DNA of 38,352 bases from Chloroflexota bacterium (GTDB lineage Bacteria; Chloroflexota; Dehalococcoidia; JACQUA01), in the NCBI GenBank assembly GCA_016210565.1, contig JACQUA010000012.1, positions 1 to 38,352 of the forward strand, given 5' to 3'. The translations under genes were made by a program, and so were the position numbers. Below are positions 15,633-24,209 of this stretch, piece after piece (the stretch's first letter is position 1; each line of letters starts with the position of its first letter). The notes beneath the pieces are model-generated. The model saw only the letters and a list, made by a program, of their open reading frames with translations, was not told where the DNA came from and did no database searches.

Positions 15633-15641
15633 TGGTATAAT
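15633..15641 (+). promoter_or_regulatory. Extended -10 promoter for the PPOX gene
   Basis: TGG+TATAAT (15633-15641) is a consensus extended -10. A -35 is not apparent. Transcription would begin near 15648, about 80 bases before the ATG at 15730. Confidence 0.5.
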
Positions 15642-15729
15642 CCTCTGACGCATCGATCCGCCTCATGGCAATCGGGCGCGTCTGTCGACCCCGAAACGGT
15701 GCGCTTTCAGGAACGAAAAGGAGGACCTC

Positions 15730-16125
15730 ATGGCGAATTTGACCCCGGAAATGAAGGCAATGGTTGCGAGTCAACTAGCCGTGGTGGCCACGGCCAGCAA
15801 AGGCGGAATCCCCAACGTCGGCCCCAAGGGATCAGTGCTCGTCATCGATGACCAGACCCTCGCTTATTCTGAGTCCACCGGCGACAAGACCCTCAAGAAC
15901 CTGAAGGAAAATCCCAACGTGGCGGTACTGGTGGTGGACCGGCAGAAGTCGGACGGTTTCCAGATCAAGGGGAAAGCCGAATTACTGACCTCCGGCGACC
16001 TGTTTGAAAAGGTCGCCAAAAGGCAGGAAGAAAGGGGAAGGCCCCGGCCGCGCCTTGTTGCCAGGATCGGCGTTGACGAGATATATCCCGTGAAATCCGG
16101 CGCCACGCCGAGGAAGATTGCCTGA
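15730..16125 (+). CDS. Pyridoxamine 5'-phosphate oxidase-like (PPOX) family protein
   Basis: This 131-residue single-domain protein has the split-barrel PPOX pattern: LAVVATASKGGIPNVGPKGSV, LAYSESTGDKTLKNLKENPNVAVLVVD, and GFQIKGKAELLTSGDLF. Such small relatives bind FMN, F420 or heme and are usually not true PdxH enzymes. It is the same broad fold as the flavin reductase at 3729-4343 but a different family. Start ATG has an excellent AAGGAGG site six to seven bases upstream. It is probably monocistronic, with a repeat-filled spacer downstream. Confidence 0.88.
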   Translation: MANLTPEMKAMVASQLAVVATASKGGIPNVGPKGSVLVIDDQTLAYSESTGDKTLKNLKENPNVAVLVVDRQKSDGFQIKGKAELLTSGDLFEKVAKRQEERGRPRPRLVARIGVDEIYPVKSGATPRKIA

Positions 16126-16480
16126 CGATTAACGCAGGGTGGGTGAAGCGAGCAGATACTCCTTTGCAGGGTTGGGCCGGGCGTCCATCAACAGGTCAAG
16201 GCAGCATTCCTCCGGACCGCGAGCCTAACCCACCACCGGGGTGGGGCAAATCTCTAATCTGCAATCCTGGTGTGGTGGGTTCGGCGCGCAACAGCAACGG
16301 TGCTCTGCCCGTGTTCGGCAGCGCGCGTTTCATCCACCCCGCACCTGGTAATGAGGGATTTGCTCACCACAGAGACACCGAGAGCACGGAGAAATTTGTT
16401 TCGCGAACAAACCGGGGCCGAATTGTGTCATCCCACCGTCTCTGTGTTCTCCGTGTCTCTGTGGTGAAAGAATCAGGCTC
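16126..16480. repeat. Repeat-filled spacer: cagggtgggtgaagcg element and 29-bp inverted repeat
   Basis: The first part (16136-16340) contains gcagggtgggtgaagcgagc and several aacccacc / ggtggg units, like 27409-27603 and 38034-38077. The second part has inverted arms 16364-16392 (tcaccacagagacaccgaga ...) and 16439-16467 (... ccgtgtctctgtggtga). Related arms occur at 37218-37375 and half a unit at 29262-29285. No gene is supported. The flavoprotein start lies 14 bp after the right arm. Confidence 0.75.
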
Positions 16481-18247
16481 ATGGAAAAATCCGGCAACGT
16501 GATTGACAGCGATATTCTCGTGATCGGCGGCGGAATTGGCGGCCATGTCTTCGCCATAACCGCCAAAGAGAAGTCGCCCGGCCTCGAGGTGGCCGTGGTG
16601 GAAAAGGCCGCCGCGGGGAAGACGGGCCCCAGCGCCCTGGTCGGAGGACGTTACGGGGCTTTCCTTCCGGAAACGGATGACTTCGACGGCTACTTCAAAG
16701 CCGAGGTGGAAGAACAGGACTACCTGTGCGATCAGGAAAAGATCGAGGACCACCTCAATAATTCAGGCCCGGTCTTCCGAAATCTCGAAAGGTGGGGAGT
16801 GAAGTTTGTCAGGGACCGGAAGGGGGAATACGAGCGCCCCCTCAGCCGGGGTTACCATGGCGGGACGCTTCTGGACGGCGGGGGCATCCCGGCCATGCAG
16901 GCGCTCAACAACTTCGCCCGGAAGATAGGGGTGAGGTTCTACGACCGGATCATGGTGACCGACCTCATGGCTTCGGCGGGCAGGGTCAATGGGGTGGTGG
17001 GCTTCGGCGTCCGGGGTGGAGAGGTCTACGTGTTCAGATCGAAAATCACGGCGCTGGCAACGGGGATGACCCGGTTCAAGACCATCCAGCCCGGCCACCG
17101 AAACGATACCGGCGACGGCTATGCCATGGCCTACCGGGCCGGGGCCGAACTGGGCGGCTTCGACTCGACCCATCACAATACCTATGGCGCCAGGCAGGAG
17201 GTGGGGCCTGGGAATAACCTGTATGTCGGCCTGGGGGGTTACTTCCTCAATGCCCGGGGGGAAAGGTTCATGCACAAATACCATCCCGAGCTTGCCGAAC
17301 GGGCGCCCTTCGTCTGGCTTTCGCCGTCCTTCTGCATCGAGAGGATGGAGGGCCGCGCGCCTCCCATTTACCTGGACATGCGGCACTTCACCCCCGAAAA
17401 AATCCAGGCTTTGTGGAAATCGGTGCCCTACGCCATGATACGCTATGAACGGGCGGGGATTCTGAAAGGGGACAGGTTCGTCCAGCCGGTGGAGTACACG
17501 CCGGAGGGGCCCAGGCCCATGCCCTGCGGCGTTATCACCACGCGGGATTACCAGTCGCGTGGCCTGGCGGGCCTCTTCGCCGTAGGCGACGCCTCTGCCC
17601 AGAAAGGGGCTGGCGGGTTGTCCGGAGCGGCTGTCAGCTCGGCCATTGCCGGGGCCTGCGCCGCCGGGCTGGCGCCGTCAATCAGTCGCCCTGAAATTGA
17701 TGTCGCGCGGGTCGAGAATCTCGTCCGGCCGGCCATGGCCCCCCTTAACCGGGAGGATGGAATCGAACCGGCGCACGTCATCCTCGCCATCCAGGAGGCG
17801 ATCCATCCCTATTATGTAGGCATAATCCGGAGCGAGACGAGACTGGCGCAGGCGCTGAAAGAGATCGAGTACATCAGGGACCATGAGGTCCCCCTGATGA
17901 AGGCCTACGACCCTCACTATTTGATGCTGGCCCATGAAGCCAGCAACATGGCCCTGTGCGCGGAAATGTTCCTCAGCTCCGCCCTGGCCAGGAAAGAGAG
18001 CCGGCTGGGGCGTCTGAGGGAAGACTACCGGGAGCTCGATAACATCAACTGGTTCAAATACATCCATCTCAAGCAGGACCGCGGCAAGATGAACGTGTGG
18101 GCGGAAGAGGTCCCCTCAGAACGTTACCGCCTGCAACCAAAGAGAGAGAGACTGCTGCATCCCTTCTGGCAGAGGGTGGAGGCACTGGGGTACAAGACGA
18201 AAGTTGAGGATGGGGCAAGCGACTCCCGTAGTCGGGGTCGTCCGTGA
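16481..18247 (+). CDS. FAD-dependent oxidoreductase, fumarate reductase/AprA-like flavoprotein
   Basis: A 588-residue flavoprotein with an N-terminal dinucleotide-binding fold (DILVIGGGIGGHVFA, glycines at 16-21) and an acidic strand end (VAVVEKA). It shows the fumarate reductase / succinate dehydrogenase / adenylylsulfate reductase alpha-subunit layout: TGDGYAMAYRAGAELGGF, later GVITTRDYQSRGLAGLFAVGDAS, and a helical C-terminal domain. It is followed 141 bp later by a 2x[4Fe-4S] ferredoxin, the usual electron-transfer partner in AprAB-type pairs. I cannot confirm the adenylylsulfate reductase residues, so the substrate is open. The last dozen residues (DSRSRGRP) fall in a palindromic cgtagtc/gactacg stretch and may be a late extension. 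Confidence 0.85.
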   Translation: MEKSGNVIDSDILVIGGGIGGHVFAITAKEKSPGLEVAVVEKAAAGKTGPSALVGGRYGAFLPETDDFDGYFKAEVEEQDYLCDQEKIEDHLNNSGPVFRNLERWGVKFVRDRKGEYERPLSRGYHGGTLLDGGGIPAMQALNNFARKIGVRFYDRIMVTDLMASAGRVNGVVGFGVRGGEVYVFRSKITALATGMTRFKTIQPGHRNDTGDGYAMAYRAGAELGGFDSTHHNTYGARQEVGPGNNLYVGLGGYFLNARGERFMHKYHPELAERAPFVWLSPSFCIERMEGRAPPIYLDMRHFTPEKIQALWKSVPYAMIRYERAGILKGDRFVQPVEYTPEGPRPMPCGVITTRDYQSRGLAGLFAVGDASAQKGAGGLSGAAVSSAIAGACAAGLAPSISRPEIDVARVENLVRPAMAPLNREDGIEPAHVILAIQEAIHPYYVGIIRSETRLAQALKEIEYIRDHEVPLMKAYDPHYLMLAHEASNMALCAEMFLSSALARKESRLGRLREDYRELDNINWFKYIHLKQDRGKMNVWAEEVPSERYRLQPKRERLLHPFWQRVEALGYKTKVEDGASDSRSRGRP

Positions 18248-18289
18248 CTACGACCAATACGAACGCAACAGTCACAGAGTACGCATCGG

Positions 18290-18336
18290 ACCGGTGCGGT
18301 TGTAGCCGCAGGTCTTTAGCCTGCGGGGGTGGGGAA
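18290..18336. repeat. gtagccgcaggtctttagcctgcgg palindromic repeat
   Basis: A 40-50 bp element with inverted arms ccgcaggt/cctgcgg in the flavoprotein-ferredoxin spacer. Near-identical copies are at 30049-30090 (opposite orientation) and 31336-31388 (inside the methyltransferase 3' end). Confidence 0.8.
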
Positions 18337-18388
18337 TACGCGACATGCTCAGACAGCTCATAGAAGAATGTGATCAAAGGAGTCGCAG

Positions 18389-18613
18389 ATGGGTGTTAGA
18401 AGAATAGATTTCGACCTTTGCAACGGGTGCCGGATTTGCGTCGAAGCCTGCCCCATGGACGTGCTCCGGTTCGATGAGGCGACTGACAAAGCGTTCATCA
18501 AGTATATCGGCGATTGCCAGGCCTGTCTCCTCTGCGAGATGAGCTGCCCGGTGGGGGCCATCTACGTTTCCCCGGACTACGAGCGGCGCATCCCGGTACC
18601 ACTGTATTACTGA
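18389..18613 (+). CDS. 2x[4Fe-4S] ferredoxin, partner of the flavoprotein
   Basis: This 74-residue protein contains two complete [4Fe-4S] binding motifs: C11-x2-C14-x2-C17-x3-C21-P and C43-x2-C46-x2-C49-x3-C53-P. It is a cytoplasmic electron carrier resembling the beta subunits of AprAB-like enzymes, though shorter than true AprB. AAGGAG lies about seven bases before the ATG. Same strand as, and 141 bp downstream of, the FAD oxidoreductase; together they probably form a flavin/Fe-S redox module, with a palindromic repeat between them. Confidence 0.93.
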   Translation: MGVRRIDFDLCNGCRICVEACPMDVLRFDEATDKAFIKYIGDCQACLLCEMSCPVGAIYVSPDYERRIPVPLYY

Positions 18614-18779
18614 GACCTGAGCCGGAGCCCGAACCAGGAAATCAAATATCAAGAAATGGCGTTACTGTAAAAAGCCATCTTTCCGCCAAAACGGGTAGAA
18701 AATGAGATTCAAAAACGCCATTCTTGACTTTTGCGTCGTCAAAACCGCCGTCGTGCCGCCGCACCCCAAAATCGCGTTC

Positions 18780-20153
18780 TCAGGCCAACAGCCGGACGAT
18801 GTCGCCCACGTCATTTGTTTGTTCCAGATTCAGGATCATGTCGATGGCGTTATCGGGGTGTCCCCTGGTCATGGGTTTTACCGAGTAGGAAGTGCAATCC
18901 ATGAACTTCGCCATGATCCCTTCTTTGGGGAAGGGTTGTCGGGGTTGCCGTAGGGTTCCTCGACCCGCCGGGAGTATATGTTCCCTGCCTTTGTCCTTAC
19001 CTCGGTGATGGCAGGATGCATGCTGGATGGCTCGAGGTCGGGCGACAGTTGTACATTGACCTTTTTTGGGCCATTTCCAGGACAGCGGGATCCTTGATCG
19101 CGCGGGAGTAAAGTCCCTCAGGCCGACCCGCCTTCTGACGGCGGCGCCAGCAACGGTGTAGGGTATGCTGAACTGCGCGTCCACGACATTGGGAGGGCGC
19201 CACTTTATTTCCCTGGGCTCGGCCAGCGCCCGGATGGCGGCGGCGCTCTTGAAGACGTTGACGGCCTCGACGTCTTGGGGGGAGATATCGTGGTCGCGCA
19301 CAATTTCGAGGACGGAATCGATGGACGAGTGGGTGCCGCGGCCGGAGGGGTAAGGCTTGAAGGTGAGATTGGTTACTTCGAACCTCTTGCCCAGGTCGGA
19401 GGTCAGAGTTGAGGGTTCATACTTGCCCCGGTGGTACACCTTGTACAATCCGAACTCGCCTTCGAGGCTGTTGGCGGCCCCGGTGATGCCCTTTTCAGCC
19501 AGCAGGGCGGAGAGTACTCCGCCCTGGGCCGCGAATCCGGCTTGCAAGCGATTGACTAAAGCACCGTCGAGGTACGCCTGGCTGTTTCCAGCCGCCTGGG
19601 AATAGGCGATGCCGAGGGCATTCTGGAGGCGGTCTGCGGTCAGTGACAATATCTTACCGGCGGCTGCCGCGGCGGCGAAAAAGCCGTAGACGCCGGTGGG
19701 ATGCCAATCTCTGGGCTCCAGGGGAGCGGCGATGGCAATACGGCAACCGAGGTCCATGCCCAGGACGAGGGCGGTGAGGAAGCTCTTTCCGTGCACCTTT
19801 ACGACGCGCTCGGCGACGGCAAAGCTGGCCGGAACGACGGTGACGCCGCAGTGGATGCGAGCCGTCACGTGGTTCTCGTCGTATTCCAGGGAATGGGCCA
19901 TGGTGCCGTTGGCGAATGCCGCCATCCAGGCCGGAACCCTGCCGCCAAAACCGATGATGGTGCTCTCTGTCTTGCCACCCCCTTCCTTGACCAGGTCAGC
20001 CACCTCACGACAACCCTCACCGAGCGTGCTTGCAGCCAGGATAATGCCCAGGGTATCGAGGACCGATGTCTTGGCAACCCTGATGGCATCGGCGGGAATA
20101 TCTTCGAACCTGGCGCTGGCCACGTTGCGGGCCAGGGCGAAAGACGCGTCCAT
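18780..20153 (-). pseudogene. MmgE/PrpD family protein with three single-base frameshifts
   Basis: A 457-codon open frame of the MmgE/PrpD family (2-methylcitrate dehydratase / iminodisuccinate epimerase-like). It is a clear paralog of 22736-24109: DTLGIILAAS, MAHSLEYDE, GIAYSQAAGNSQ, LTFKPYPSGRGTHSS. After VGLRDFTP the frame is scrambled for about 57 residues and then resumes with PFPKEGIMAKF. Expected sequence is found in the other frames (AIKDPAVLEMAQK, then VNVQLSPDLEPSSMHPAITE, then RRVEEPYGNPDNP). Three breaks, at about 19102, in the A6 run at 19062-19067, and near 18930, each act as one missing base (or +2), so the reading frame is restored. Either a decayed gene or consensus errors. 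The upstream ACGAGGTAGCG site matches that of the remnant at 24885. Confidence 0.8.
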
Positions 20154-20210
20154 TACGCTACCTCGTTGATCCGTCCGGCAAGGGGCACGGGCAAGAGACG
20201 GCTCCGGTTT

Positions 20211-21353
20211 CTACTTGCCTGTTGAGGTGTCAACGATTACCTCGTCGGCCTCGACGGTGAGCCTGGTACCAGTTCCATCGCACAAACGCTGAGAATAGTC
20301 GAGCACTTCCTGGAACCTTGGGTCGCTGCGAGACAGTAGCTCAGGCTCGGTCCGCTGGTTGATCCAACCGGGGAAGAAGGAGACCCTCTGGATTCCGTTC
20401 TTGCCGGCGATGCACTTTGCCATCGTCGTGTATCGCCGCTCTCGCGGTCCAGGGTAGCGTTCCCATCCCGGTTCGACCTGCGTGGAGGCTTTGTTGAAGA
20501 CCACCCCCGGCGGCGGCTTCAAATGATGCGGTGTCTCCAGCCCGAAGTTTCCTAAACTGTAGAAGATGGCCTTCCCCTTGTAGACCTCGATCTGCTGCAC
20601 GAAACTCGAATGGTGGCCGGCGACAAAGTCCGCCCCGGCGTCAATGGCCCTGTGGCCAACGGTAGGTTGGTACATGGCCAGCACCCCCTGCCGGTGCAAA
20701 CCCCAGTGCTGTGAAACGATCAACACGTCCACCTGATCCCGCAGCTTGTGGATGTCTTCTTCCATGGCTCGAACGTCCTGTTCCAGCGGAACGGTTATGA
20801 CGCGTGGCAGGTTTCCAGGCTGGGGCTCGTCCACCTCGTAGTAAGTTGAGACCCTTATTGGATTGCAGCCAGGCTTGTCCTCCCTGGCCTCGTACTCGAC
20901 GTCCATGACGGAGCAATAGGCCAGGAATCCTATCTTGACCCCTTTGTTTTCGATGATTACCGGTTTTCTGGCTTCGGCGATGTCTTTTCCGGCCCCAACC
21001 GCGCGTATGTTGTTATGGCGCAGGACCTCGAGAGTTTCCTGGAGCGCCTCGGGACCATAGTCGAAGCAGTTATTCGAGGCGTGAGAAGCGACATTGAACC
21101 CGCCGTACACCAACGATTTGACGTTGTCGGGATGGTGTCGCCCGTACCACGTGGGACGGGCCCGGTACTGCAGACAACCCTTGGTCGAAAGACTGCGTTC
21201 CAGATGACAGAAGGATATGTCCGCCTTCTTCACCTTTCCCCGGACCATGGCATAGATGGATTCAGGTGATTCGCCATAGTCTATCCTTCTGGGGGCTGCA
21301 TCACCTGCCAAATGGATTACCACAGTCTCACCGGGGACTGGCTTCTTGGGCAT
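20211..21353 (-). CDS. CapA family protein (metallophosphatase-like)
   Basis: A 380-residue CapA/PgsA-type protein. Recognisable motifs are HLAGDAAPRR at the N-terminus (D18), FCHLERSLS, GGFNVASHASNNCFDYG, VLIVSQHWGLH and DFVAGHHSSFVQQIEVYKGKAIFYSLGNF. The family has a calcineurin-like phosphoesterase fold and includes poly-gamma-glutamate synthesis proteins, but many members, especially outside cap operons, have unknown substrates. No capB/capC homologue is near and no signal peptide is visible, so a capsule role is not supported. AAAGGAG precedes the ATG. It sits inside the MmgE/SDR cluster on the same strand, 57 bp from mmgE copy 1. Confidence 0.85.
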   Translation of the reverse strand: MPKKPVPGETVVIHLAGDAAPRRIDYGESPESIYAMVRGKVKKADISFCHLERSLSTKGCLQYRARPTWYGRHHPDNVKSLVYGGFNVASHASNNCFDYGPEALQETLEVLRHNNIRAVGAGKDIAEARKPVIIENKGVKIGFLAYCSVMDVEYEAREDKPGCNPIRVSTYYEVDEPQPGNLPRVITVPLEQDVRAMEEDIHKLRDQVDVLIVSQHWGLHRQGVLAMYQPTVGHRAIDAGADFVAGHHSSFVQQIEVYKGKAIFYSLGNFGLETPHHLKPPPGVVFNKASTQVEPGWERYPGPRERRYTTMAKCIAGKNGIQRVSFFPGWINQRTEPELLSRSDPRFQEVLDYSQRLCDGTGTRLTVEADEVIVDTSTGK

Positions 21354-21404
21354 TCGTTTCTCCTTTGTGCTTCGGTTAGGACGGCGTAGTCCTTCAGGTG
21401 GTGG

Positions 21405-22311
21405 CTAAGGCAGGGCCCGGTTCTTCAAACCGGCAGCCAGACTCACCGGCGCCAGCCTATCCATCTCGTCAAGCGTCCAGCGGCCTTCCTTGTCGATGCA
21501 TTTTATCTCTGTGGGCTGGCTGTACAGGCCGATGTGTCCGCCCGTGACGCGAAAATCGTATCCATTTATGCCGGCGGCCGCATCGGTACAAAGCCAGACG
21601 ACAAACGGCGCCACGTCTTCAGGATCCGCGAGTGCCATGCTGGCGCGCTCCAGCGTCTCCATCCCCACGGAAAGCATTTCCTGTCTCAGTGCCCTCTCCC
21701 CCTCCGGTGACCTGACAATCCTGGTGGCGCCGCTGGGACGAATGGCGTTACAGGTTATCCCGCCCCTTCCCAGCGCGATGGCCACCGCCCTGGTGAAACC
21801 GATAAGACCCTCTTTGGCGCTGGCGTAGTTCACATCGATAGCGGCATTCCAGATGCCCAGGCCGCCGATGGAAGACACGTCAACGATGCGACCGCTTTTT
21901 TGCTGCCACATCAAGGCAGAAGCGGGTTTGGTGCAACTGAAGGCGCCACAGAGATGGGTCTTAACAACGATGTCCCACTCTTCCGGGGTCATGTTGAACA
22001 ACAACCGGCTCCTGGCGACGCCGGCATTATTGACCATGATATCCGATCCTGCCAAAGCTGGAAACCGCCGTCTTGATGATATTCGCGCCGCCCTCTGCGG
22101 TGGCTACGGTGTCGTAGCTCGCGACCGCCGCCCCTCCCCCCTTCTTGATCTCGGCCGCAACCTCGTCTGCCGGTGCTTTTGAAGCGCCCCTGCCGTCGAG
22201 GGCAATACCGAGGTCGTTGACCACCACGCTGGCGCCCTCTCCGGCAAGCGCCCCGCAACACAGGTTTTCTTTGTGCCCTTTGAGCCTTTGTGTCAGACTA
22301 TTCGTCATCAT
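21405..22311 (-). pseudogene. SDR oxidoreductase, frameshifted and lacking its nucleotide-binding motif
   Basis: Two frames give one short-chain dehydrogenase. The N-terminal frame (22311 to about 22045) has LAGEGASVVVNDLG, ADEVAAEIKKGGGAAVA and TAVSSFGRI. The C-terminal frame (from about 22044) has DIMVNNAGVARS, VDVSSIGG, and the catalytic Y-ASAK. An extra G in ATCG(G)ATATC at about 22044 separates them. In addition, the TGxxxGxG cofactor loop is missing: after MTNSLTQRLKG the sequence is HKENLCCG instead of the expected glycine-rich strand, an in-frame loss of roughly 15-20 residues. The protein could not bind NAD(P) normally. It resembles 3-hydroxyacyl-CoA dehydrogenase-type SDRs of the multifunctional enzyme group. 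Confidence 0.8.
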
Positions 22312-22325
22312 TTAGTGCGCTTGTA

Positions 22326-22675
22326 TTAGATCGTTCCTGGGGCGAACAGTGATTCCAACGGCATTTTTGCCTTCATACGGCCGTCGGCAACCGTGTAACC
22401 CATAAGGGCGTCAATCCCCCTCTTTTCGGCGTCAACAAGCTTGTATCCATACGAGTCGTAGCCCAGGAACCGCGGTTCTTCGGCGGACTGCGCCTTTTCC
22501 GCGGTCCCGTAGTTGCCCGCCAGTTCCCTTGACTGGCGGAGGGCCGCCACGAAACTCAGGCACCCAGGGGTGTTTTTCGGCCAAGTGGAGTTTGATCACA
22601 AAAAGGTGGCTTGAAACTCCCGTCAATAAGCGCCATCGATCGTGGGCTCTCCGGGACCGCCAGAGTGATGGGAAG
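22326..22675 (-). pseudogene. Remnant resembling 4,5-dihydroxyphthalate decarboxylase
   Basis: Three short pieces in three frames appear collinear: LPITLAVPESPRSMALIDG (from 22675), SSHLFVIKLHLAEKHPWV (to about 22565), and LSFVAALRQSRELA ... LGYDSYGYKLVDAEKRGIDALMGY ... MPLESLFAPGTI (to 22326). The first resembles the N-terminus and the other two the C-terminus of 4,5-dihydroxyphthalate decarboxylase-like / substrate-binding proteins (usually about 300 residues). The middle roughly 200 residues are missing. This is an internally deleted relic in the MmgE/SDR cluster, in line with an aromatic or dicarboxylate-related locus. Family assignment is from memory of the pattern and is moderately certain. 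Confidence 0.45.
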
Positions 22676-22735
22676 TGGGGTCCCTCTTTGATCGGAATTG
22701 ATAATTTGCTCTCCCTGCGTCCGTAATTCCGGCGC

Positions 22736-24109
22736 TTAGCTGAGTAATCGAACGAGCGAAGCCATGTCCTCGAGGTCTTCCAGCTTCATGATCATCTCGA
22801 CCACGCGCTTTAGATTCTTCTTGGGCAAGGGCTTTATGGCGTAAGAAGCGCACTCGGCAAACTTCTGCAGTAGGCCTTCCTGAGGGATCGGCTTCTCGGG
22901 ATTGCCGTAAGGCACATCCACCCTCATGGAGAATGCTTTCCCGCCTTTGGTCATTATCTCCGTTATCCCGGGATGGAAGTCGAGGGGGTTGAATTCCGGG
23001 TTCAACCGCACGTTGACTCTTTGAGCCATTTCCAGGACGGCGGGATCTCTTATGGCTTCGGGCGTGAAATCCCCCAGGCCGACCCGTCTCTTGACCGCGG
23101 CGGTCGCTATGGTGTAGGGTAAGCTGAACTGGGCGTCGACAACGTTCTCCGGTCGCCGCTTTCTCTCTATCGGCGAGCCAACCACTTTCACCGCGATGGC
23201 GCTCTTGGATACGGTGATGCTTTCTATGTCCTGTGGCTTGAGATCATTTTCACGGACCATCGCCAGGGTGGCGTCAATAGAAGAGTGAGTGCTTCGACCG
23301 GACGGGTAGGGCTTGAAGGTGAGGTTGCTCACCTCGAACCGTTTGCCAAGGTCCCCGGTGAGGACCTCCCGGTTGTATTTCCCACCCCAATAGACCTTAT
23401 AAAATCCGAACTCGCCTTCCAGACTGTTGGTCGCCCCCGTAATACCCTTTTGAGCCATCAGCGCGGAGATGATGCCCCCCTTGGCGGCAAAGCCGGCCTG
23501 CGTCCGCTTCGTCAGAGCGGCATCGGTGATGGGCTGGGCGTTTCCAGCCGCCTGAGAATAGGCGATGCCGAGGGCGTTCTGGACAGTCTCCGCATTCAAC
23601 CCCAGAAACTTGCTAGCGGCTGCCGCCACGCCGAAGAAACCGAAGACGGGAGTCGGTTGCCAGCCCCTGGGCCTCGGCGCAGCGGCAAGAGACAACCTGC
23701 AGGCAAAGTCGGCGCCCAAAACAACGGCGGTAATGAACTGCTTTCCATCCACCTTCCCCACTCGTTCCGCCACGGCCAGGCTACCCGGGACAATGGTCAC
23801 GCCGGCATGGACCTGCGCCGATTCATGAACGTCATCATAGTCAAGCGAGTGGGCCATGGCGCCATTGGCCAGGGCTGCCATATACGATGGCACCTTACCG
23901 CCGAAACCGAGAATGCTGCTTTCTTCTTTCCCTCCTCCTTCCTTGACGAAGTCGACCAGTTCACGACTTCCGGTCGCCAATGAGCTCGCAGCCAGTATGA
24001 TGCCCAGGGTGTCCAGGATGGATATTTTCGCCGCTCTCACCGCATCGTCCGGAATGTCTTCGAACTTGAGATTGGCTACGTTGTTGGCGAAGGCTTGAGA
24101 TGCGTCCAT
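22736..24109 (-). CDS. MmgE/PrpD family protein (intact copy)
   Basis: A 457-residue protein of the MmgE/PrpD family, whose members include 2-methylcitrate dehydratase, cis-aconitate decarboxylase and iminodisuccinate epimerase. Visible family features are the helical N-terminal domain (DTLGIILAAS, ANGAMAHSLDYDDVHES), GIAYSQAAGNAQ, LTFKPYPSGRSTHSS and VVDAQFSLPYTIA. The start was placed at ATG 24109 because AGGAGG lies upstream and the length then equals the paralog at 18780-20153; an in-frame ATG at 24139 would add 10 residues. All frames are clean here, in contrast to its paralog. The substrate is unknown; neighbours (SDRs, CapA-like, decarboxylase relic) suggest catabolism of a dicarboxylate-like acid. 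Confidence 0.9.
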   Translation of the reverse strand: MDASQAFANNVANLKFEDIPDDAVRAAKISILDTLGIILAASSLATGSRELVDFVKEGGGKEESSILGFGGKVPSYMAALANGAMAHSLDYDDVHESAQVHAGVTIVPGSLAVAERVGKVDGKQFITAVVLGADFACRLSLAAAPRPRGWQPTPVFGFFGVAAAASKFLGLNAETVQNALGIAYSQAAGNAQPITDAALTKRTQAGFAAKGGIISALMAQKGITGATNSLEGEFGFYKVYWGGKYNREVLTGDLGKRFEVSNLTFKPYPSGRSTHSSIDATLAMVRENDLKPQDIESITVSKSAIAVKVVGSPIERKRRPENVVDAQFSLPYTIATAAVKRRVGLGDFTPEAIRDPAVLEMAQRVNVRLNPEFNPLDFHPGITEIMTKGGKAFSMRVDVPYGNPEKPIPQEGLLQKFAECASYAIKPLPKKNLKRVVEMIMKLEDLEDMASLVRLLS

Positions 24110-24209
24110 CAGGGGTACCTCCTGCAAATTCCTTTTCACGTTCGAGATGCTTTTGGCTAAGTTCGTTCGGGTTGCCTGCGTCGCCTGGTATACCTGAGCT
24201 GGATTTTGG

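Noticed and set aside
15433-15774. 113-codon minus-strand gene
   Set aside because: The Arg-rich translation has no family and no ribosome-binding site; it overlaps the promoter and start of the PPOX gene.
15730-16125. PdxH (pyridoxamine phosphate oxidase) working with pdxST
   Set aside because: The protein is a short PPOX relative lacking the length and C-terminal region of PdxH, and it lies 18 kb from pdxST.
16763-17386. 207-codon open frame on the minus strand
   Set aside because: Antisense to the FAD oxidoreductase with no ribosome-binding site or recognisable motif.
20211-21353. Poly-gamma-glutamate capsule operon
   Set aside because: Only a CapA-like gene is present; capB, capC or capE genes are absent and no signal peptide is visible.
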